NCBI GenBank assembly: GCA_029554925.1
Contig: JAKPUV010000160.1
Span: 1-10,655 of the forward strand
Origin: Candidatus Hydrogenedentota bacterium
GTDB taxonomy: Bacteria > Hydrogenedentota > Hydrogenedentia > Hydrogenedentales > CAITNO01
DNA length: 10,655 nt
Direction: 5' to 3'
In this document: positions 6,714 through 10,655 of the stretch, piece after piece
How the letters are laid out: each line of letters opens with the position of its first letter
Numbering within the stretch: position 1 is the stretch's first letter
Notes under the pieces: generated by a model
What the model saw: the letters and a program-made list of their open reading frames with translations, nothing else
What the model was told of the DNA's origin: nothing
The model's database searches: none
Program-made: the position numbers and the translations under genes

Positions 6714-7218
6714 CCGCCGGGAACAGGCCGGCCTCGCCATGGGCATCCTCGCCGTGACCCTCGTGGTCATGCTGGCCCTCTACGTGCCCGCGGGGCCGCG
6801 CAAGACGAGCCTGCGCGCGAAGGCCGACCTCCAGTCCGCGAAGGACGAGCTCCAGCTGGAGCAGATGGCCAGCCTCGACGTGCGCGACCGCCTCGAGCGG
6901 CAGAAGCAGCTCATGGACCAGCTCGCCAGGCGCAAGCCCGACTTCTCCCTCTTCTCCCACGTGGACGGCCTGCTCAACAAGCGCGGGTTGCGGTCCAAGG
7001 CCCAGCTGGAGCAGTACAAGCCGCGCAACGGCTCGGCGAAACAGCCCATGGTCCAGCTCCGGCTCCAGGAGGTGCCCCTCAAGGAGCTGGTCTCGCTCCT
7101 CCACGACCTCTACAGCGGCGACGCGCTGGTCTCGGTCTACAAGGTGGACACCATGCGGCCCGCGCCCTCCGGCAAGGGGCTCGACTGCGACGTCACCTTC
7201 ATGACCATCACCTCCTGA
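6697..7218 (+). CDS. gspM: GspM/PilO-like T2SS platform protein
   Basis: Small bitopic inner-membrane protein that should pair with GspL. It has 173 residues, normal for GspM. A short positively charged N-terminus (MKRSLDRREQ) precedes one membrane span (about 12-31). A charged, heptad-like coiled-coil stretch follows (about 38-80), then a small domain with the alternating pattern of a ferredoxin-like fold (about 105-172, including MVQLRLQEVPLKELVSLL). The ATG lies inside the end of gspL with GGAG at 6686-6689, 7 nt upstream, so translation is coupled. The sequence alone is weakly conserved. The call depends on topology, size and position directly after gspL; PilO-like is an equivalent description. 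Confidence 0.85.
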   Translation: MKRSLDRREQAGLAMGILAVTLVVMLALYVPAGPRKTSLRAKADLQSAKDELQLEQMASLDVRDRLERQKQLMDQLARRKPDFSLFSHVDGLLNKRGLRSKAQLEQYKPRNGSAKQPMVQLRLQEVPLKELVSLLHDLYSGDALVSVYKVDTMRPAPSGKGLDCDVTFMTITS

Positions 7219-7234
7219 CCGGGCGCCCCGCGCC

Positions 7235-8116
7235 GTGGACGCCCCCGCGCGCATCCGCGTCGGCCCGGCCGGCTGGGCCTACGACGACTGGCGGGGGATC
7301 GTCTACCCGGAGGACATGCCCCGCGCCCGCCACCCCCTCACGCTGCTGTCGGAGTGGTTTGACACTGTCGAGATCAACGTCACCTTCTACCGCCTGATGG
7401 CCCCCGCGCAGACCCGGCGCTGGCCGGACCACGTCGCCGGCAACCCGCGCTTCGCCTTCTGCGCCAAGCTCTGGCGCGGCCTCACCCACGACCCCGAACC
7501 CGGCGATTTGGCCGCCGCCACCGCGCGCTTTCTGGAGGGCCTGAGCCCCCTGCGCGACGCCGGACGGCTTGGCATGCTGCTGGCGCAGTTCCCCTGGAGT
7601 TTCCGGCGCACGGAGGGGAACCGGCTCCGGCTGGCGCGCCTGGCCGACGCCTTCGAGGGCCTGCCCCTCGCCGTCGAGGTCCGCCACGACTCCTGGGACC
7701 ATCCGGCGTTCCACGCCGCCCTCCGGGAGCGCGGCATCGCCCTGTGCGCCGTGGACCAGCCGGCCCTGCGCGGGTGCCTGCCGCCGTCCGGCCGCGCGAC
7801 GGCGTCCGCGGGCTACATCCGCCTCCACGGGCGCAACGCCGAGCACTGGTTCCGCGAGGACGCCGGCCGCGACGACCGCTACAACTACCTCTACTCGGAC
7901 GGCGAGCTCGCGGAGTGGGTCGAGCGCGCGCGGAGCATGGCGAAGAAGGTGAACGACCTGTTCATCGTCACCAACAACCACTACCGGGGCCAGGCGGTGG
8001 TCAACGCCCTGGAGATGCAGCACGCCCTCGGCGCGCTCCAGGTGGACCCGCCCCCCTGGCTCGTCCGGCACTACCCCCGGCTCGGCGCCCTGTCCGGGGG
8101 GGGGCGCGGGGTGTGA
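7235..8116 (+). CDS. DUF72 family (YecE-like) TIM-barrel protein
   Basis: Cytoplasmic DUF72 protein; solved family members are TIM barrels, but the biochemical role is unknown. It has 293 residues, slightly above the usual 240-290. Family motifs run in order: IRVGPAGWAYDDW (7-19) then YP (24-25); FDTVEINVTFYR (42-53); FAFCAKLW (73-80); EVRHDSW (148-154); YIRLHGRN (194-201); VTNNHYRGQAVVNAL (245-259). Conserved Glu46, Lys78, Glu148, Arg150, His198 and Asn247/Asn248 would line the barrel pocket. The start is GTG; the next in-frame ATG (7316) would remove the GPAGW motif. No clear Shine-Dalgarno precedes it, and it sits 16 nt after gspM, so it probably depends on upstream translation. Nothing links DUF72 to secretion, so sharing the transcript may be incidental. 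Confidence 0.92.
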   Translation: MDAPARIRVGPAGWAYDDWRGIVYPEDMPRARHPLTLLSEWFDTVEINVTFYRLMAPAQTRRWPDHVAGNPRFAFCAKLWRGLTHDPEPGDLAAATARFLEGLSPLRDAGRLGMLLAQFPWSFRRTEGNRLRLARLADAFEGLPLAVEVRHDSWDHPAFHAALRERGIALCAVDQPALRGCLPPSGRATASAGYIRLHGRNAEHWFREDAGRDDRYNYLYSDGELAEWVERARSMAKKVNDLFIVTNNHYRGQAVVNALEMQHALGALQVDPPPWLVRHYPRLGALSGGGRGV

Positions 8117-8159
8117 CGCCGTTCCCCGCGCCGGACGGTGTTGGGGGGCGCGGATGGGG

Positions 8160-8165
8160 TAAGAT
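8160..8165 (+). promoter_or_regulatory. Weak candidate -10 element
   Basis: TAAGAT matches four of six bases of the bacterial -10 consensus and is one of few AT-rich spots in the gap after the DUF72 gene. A TTG lies at 8141, but the spacing to it (13 bp) is too short for a standard -35. If real, the RNA would start near 8172 and favour the TTG start at 8223 for the next gene. Speculative. Confidence 0.18.
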
Positions 8166-8173
8166 GCGGGGAT

Positions 8174-8203
8174 GCGGGCCGGTGGGGTCCGCGCGGGCTT
8201 TTT
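8174..8203 (+). terminator. Weak candidate intrinsic terminator
   Basis: GCGGGCC (8174-8180) pairs with GGTCCGC (8186-8192), including one G-U pair, over a 5-nt loop. A TTTTT run lies at 8199-8203. The six bases between stem and T-run make it imperfect. It would end the T2SS-DUF72 transcript, but it overlaps the alternative ATG start of the next gene. Low confidence. Confidence 0.25.
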
Positions 8204-8209
8204 AACGCC

Positions 8210-8213
8210 GGAG
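8210..8213 (+). promoter_or_regulatory. Ribosome binding site for the TTG start of the membrane spermidine-synthase-like gene
   Basis: GGAG lies 9 nt before the TTG at 8223. The only other upstream start in this frame, ATG at 8172, has G-rich sequence touching it with no spacer. This site is therefore the main reason for choosing TTG. Confidence 0.45.
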
Positions 8214-8222
8214 CGAGGCTTT

Positions 8223-10655
8223 TTGGAAACGCAATCCCTGACGGCGCGGCGGCTGGCGGTGTTGTCGCTGGTGCTGCTGTTCTTCTTCGTGTCCGGCGCG
8301 TGCGGGCTGGTGTACCAGGTGGTGTGGACGCGCTGGCTGGTGCTGCTGGTGGGCGCGCGGGCGCACGCCGTGGCGATTGTGCTGTCGGTTTTCTTCCTGG
8401 GGCTGGGGCTGGGCAGCCGCTGGGGTGGGCGATTCGCCGACCGCACGCCGCGGCCCCTGTGGTGGTACGGCGTGTTTGAGGTGCTCATCGGTGTGTGGGC
8501 GGTGGGGGTGGCGTTTGCGATGGGCCCGGCGGAGGGCCTGGCGGCGGCGGTGCTGCGGGCGGCGCAGTCAAGTCCGGCGGCGGGGGTGCTGGCGCGGGCG
8601 GTGATGGCGGCGGTGCTGCTGCTGCCGCCGGTGACGCTCATGGGGGCCACGCTGCCGCTGCTGGCGCGGCATGTCACGCGGGATCCCGCGCTGGGCGGGC
8701 GGCGCGTGGGGCTGCTCTACGCGCTGAACACCTTTGGCGCGGCGGCGGGGTGCTTCCTGGCGGGCTTCGTGCTCATCCAGCGTTTCGGCTACCTGCACAC
8801 GACCTGGCTGGCGGCGGCGGCGAACGCCGCGGTGGCCGCCGGGGCTTTGCTCTTGGCGAGGTTTTCCACCGGGGGGGCGGCGGCCGCGCCCGCGGAGGAC
8901 GACACGCCCCCGGAGGGCCCCGAGACGGGCCGCCGGACGGCGCTGCTCCTGACGGTGGCCTTCGGCGTGACCGGCTTCTCCGCCCTGACGATGGAGGTGA
9001 TCTGGACGCGCCTGCTGGCGATGGTTTTCCTCGGCACGACCTACGCCTTCACCACCATGCTCACGGCCCTGCTTTGCGGCATCGCCCTGGGCGGGCTGGC
9101 GGGGGCGGCGCTGCTCTCGCGGCGGACCCGTTTCGCCGTGCCCCTGTCAGGCGCGCTGCTGCTGCTGCTCGGGCTGTCGTGGCTGTGCATGATCCGCGCG
9201 CTCGACGGCCTGCCCGCGCGGGCGGTGGAGATGCAGGCGGCGGCGGGCAACCGCTGGGAGCTGGTCGTGCGCGGCATGTTCCTCCACGCCTTCCTGCTGC
9301 TGCTGCCGCCGGCGTTCCTGTCGGGGATGCTCTTCCCCGCGCTGGTGCGCGCGGTGTCGCGGAGCGCGGGGCGTTTCGGGCGCGACGTGGGCCGCCTCTA
9401 CGCCGTGAACACGCTGGGCGGTGTGCTCGGCTCGCTGGCCGGAGGCTTTGTGCTCCTGCCGCTGCTGGGGGCGCAGCACGCCATGACCATGATGGCCCTC
9501 GCGCCGCTGCCCTTCGGGCTGGCGGTGCTGTGGGGGCGGGGCGCGCTTATGCCGCGCGCGGCGGCGCTGCTGCTGGCGGCGTCGTCGGTCCACGCGTTTT
9601 GGTCGCTGCCCGCGGACATCAACCGCCGCCTGAGCGCGTCCTACATGCCGAAGGACCACGAGACCATCTTCTACCGCGAGGGCGTGGAGGGGACCGTCGC
9701 CGTTTCGCAGCCGAAGGGCGGGACGGACGGCTCGGACCGGGTGCTGTGGATCAACCGGGTGCAGGCGACGACATCCATCGAGCGCGGCGTGAAGATGAAC
9801 CGTCTCCAGGGCGCGCTGCCCCTGCTCTTCGACCGCGACCCGAAGCGGGTGCTCTTCATGTGCTTCGGGTCGGGCATCACCTGCGGCACCCTGGCGCTCA
9901 CGGACTTCGAGCGGATTGACGCCGTGGAAATCTGCCCCGAGGTGCTGGAGGCGGCCCCACTCTTCGCGAAGGACAACCTCGGCGTGCTGGAGCGGCCCGG
10001 CATCCGCTTCGTCGTGGACGACGCGCGGAACTTCCTGCTCACCACGCGCGAGACCTACGACGTCATCACCTTCGAGCCCATGCCCCTCGCGCTGGCCGGG
10101 GTGTCCAACTTCTACACGGAGGACTACTACCGGCGCTGCCTCGCGCGGCTGGCGCCCGGCGGCGTCGTGTCGCAGTGGGTGCCCCTCCACAGCCTCAACG
10201 CCGAGGTGGTCGCCTCGCTGGTTTTCACCTTCACCCGCGTCTTTCCCGAGTACTGCGCCTTCTTCGTGAACGCCGACCTCTTCCTCATGGGCTCCGACCG
10301 GCCCCTGCGGCTGGACCTCGACGCCGTCCGCCGCCGCCTCGCGCGGCCCGGGCTGGCCGCCGCCCTCGCCGCCGTGGACCTCGGCGACCCCGTGGAGATC
10401 ATGGGGTCGTTCCTGATGGACAAGGCCGCCGTGGACCGCTTCGCGGCGGGCGGCCGCGTCATGCGCGACGACCTGCCCTGGGCCGAGTTCATCGCGCCGC
10501 GCCTCGTCTACGCGCGCGCCGTGCCCGAGAGCCTGGAGCGCCTGCGCGGCGTGGCGACGCCGCCCACGGCGCTCATGGACCCCGCCGCCCTGTCGCCGGA
10601 GGACCGCGCGCGCCTGGAGCGCCGCCACCGGTCCCGCGTGCTCGACCTCGCCGCG
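8223..10655 (+). CDS. Membrane-fused spermidine-synthase-like protein (3' partial)
   Basis: Open frame of 811 codons with no stop before the window edge ('fused MFS/spermidine synthase' type). Residues 1 to about 460 form roughly 12 hydrophobic segments in two related halves: SGACGLVYQVVWTR (24-37), PPVTLMGATLP (135-145) and LYALNTFGAAAG (165-176) recur as TGFSALTMEVIWTR (250-263), PPAFLSGMLFP (362-372) and LYAVNTLGGVLG (392-403). From about 500 comes a Rossmann-like domain resembling spermidine synthase: SAM-site VLFMCFGSG (543-551), VEIC with acidic Glu569, DDARNFL (599-605), then YDVITFEPM around Glu618. True aminopropyltransferases have a catalytic Asp in that last loop; here it reads Phe-Glu-Pro-Met, so the reaction and substrate are unknown. 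TTG at 8223 with GGAG 9 nt upstream is preferred; ATG at 8172 would add 17 residues. Codons favour G at third position more than in the T2SS genes. Confidence 0.9.
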   Translation, partial: METQSLTARRLAVLSLVLLFFFVSGACGLVYQVVWTRWLVLLVGARAHAVAIVLSVFFLGLGLGSRWGGRFADRTPRPLWWYGVFEVLIGVWAVGVAFAMGPAEGLAAAVLRAAQSSPAAGVLARAVMAAVLLLPPVTLMGATLPLLARHVTRDPALGGRRVGLLYALNTFGAAAGCFLAGFVLIQRFGYLHTTWLAAAANAAVAAGALLLARFSTGGAAAAPAEDDTPPEGPETGRRTALLLTVAFGVTGFSALTMEVIWTRLLAMVFLGTTYAFTTMLTALLCGIALGGLAGAALLSRRTRFAVPLSGALLLLLGLSWLCMIRALDGLPARAVEMQAAAGNRWELVVRGMFLHAFLLLLPPAFLSGMLFPALVRAVSRSAGRFGRDVGRLYAVNTLGGVLGSLAGGFVLLPLLGAQHAMTMMALAPLPFGLAVLWGRGALMPRAAALLLAASSVHAFWSLPADINRRLSASYMPKDHETIFYREGVEGTVAVSQPKGGTDGSDRVLWINRVQATTSIERGVKMNRLQGALPLLFDRDPKRVLFMCFGSGITCGTLALTDFERIDAVEICPEVLEAAPLFAKDNLGVLERPGIRFVVDDARNFLLTTRETYDVITFEPMPLALAGVSNFYTEDYYRRCLARLAPGGVVSQWVPLHSLNAEVVASLVFTFTRVFPEYCAFFVNADLFLMGSDRPLRLDLDAVRRRLARPGLAAALAAVDLGDPVEIMGSFLMDKAAVDRFAAGGRVMRDDLPWAEFIAPRLVYARAVPESLERLRGVATPPTALMDPAALSPEDRARLERRHRSRVLDLAA

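Noticed and set aside
3747..6770. A 1007-codon open frame on the - strand.
   Set aside because: It lies antisense to gspK and gspL, which have clear family motifs. The translation is Arg/Gly/His/Val-rich with no recognisable domain. This is the usual artefact of very high third-position GC.
8495..9919. A 474-codon + strand frame rich in Gly, Ala and Arg.
   Set aside because: It is out of frame with the membrane spermidine-synthase-like gene, whose frame runs open from 8163 to the window end and carries real motifs. The alternative is low-complexity shadow sequence.
9147..10628. A 493-codon - strand open frame.
   Set aside because: It is antisense to the spermidine-synthase domain, rich in His/Arg/Gln, and has no recognisable motif.
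1..10655. tRNA, rRNA, riboswitch, transposase, phage or toxin-antitoxin genes.
   Set aside because: I saw no supporting motifs on either strand. Coding density is high and every stretch over 300 bases is covered by a recognisable gene.

Overview
This is a high-GC bacterial window (third codon positions nearly all G or C). All recognisable genes are on the + strand. It is mostly a type II secretion system (T2SS) pseudopilus and assembly-platform operon. The lineage cannot be fixed from the sequence. The GC content, the PilM/PilN-like form of GspL and the divergent minor pseudopilins suggest an environmental Gram-negative outside the well-studied Proteobacteria; a Planctomycetota- or Hydrogenedentota-type organism is a guess only.

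Positions 1-7218 hold gspF (5' end cut by the window edge), then gspG (major pseudopilin), gspH-like, gspI, gspJ and gspK (minor pseudopilins), gspL (cytoplasmic actin-fold plus periplasmic domain) and gspM. Gaps are 25 nt or less, or genes overlap (4 nt I/J, 17 nt J/K, 17 nt L/M), so this is one transcription unit with much translational coupling. The only larger gap, between gspK and gspL, is filled exactly by a 29-codon reading frame that may be a small coupling ORF. The expected joint function is to build a periplasmic pseudopilus: GspG forms the shaft, H/I/J/K form the tip, and F/L/M form the inner-membrane platform that a GspE ATPase (presumably encoded upstream) would drive. No gspC, gspN, gspO or gspD lies in the window.

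At 7235-8116, 16 nt after gspM, is a DUF72 (YecE-like) TIM-barrel protein of unknown function, probably read from the same transcript. A gap of about 100 bp (8117-8222) holds weak candidate promoter and terminator elements.

From about 8223 to the window end there is an open frame of at least 811 codons encoding a polytopic membrane protein fused to a spermidine-synthase-like SAM-binding domain ('fused MFS/spermidine synthase' type). Its membrane half is an internal duplication with a period of about 227 residues. The catalytic Asp of true aminopropyltransferases is not at its usual place. The gene has no stop codon before the window ends.

The most unusual points are lineage-specific additions to the minor pseudopilins: a Gly/Ser/Arg tail on GspI, a long acidic insert in GspH, and a Lys/Pro/Gly repeat linker splitting GspK. 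I see no CRISPR array, tRNA, rRNA, transposase or phage gene, and no convincing undescribed multi-gene system.
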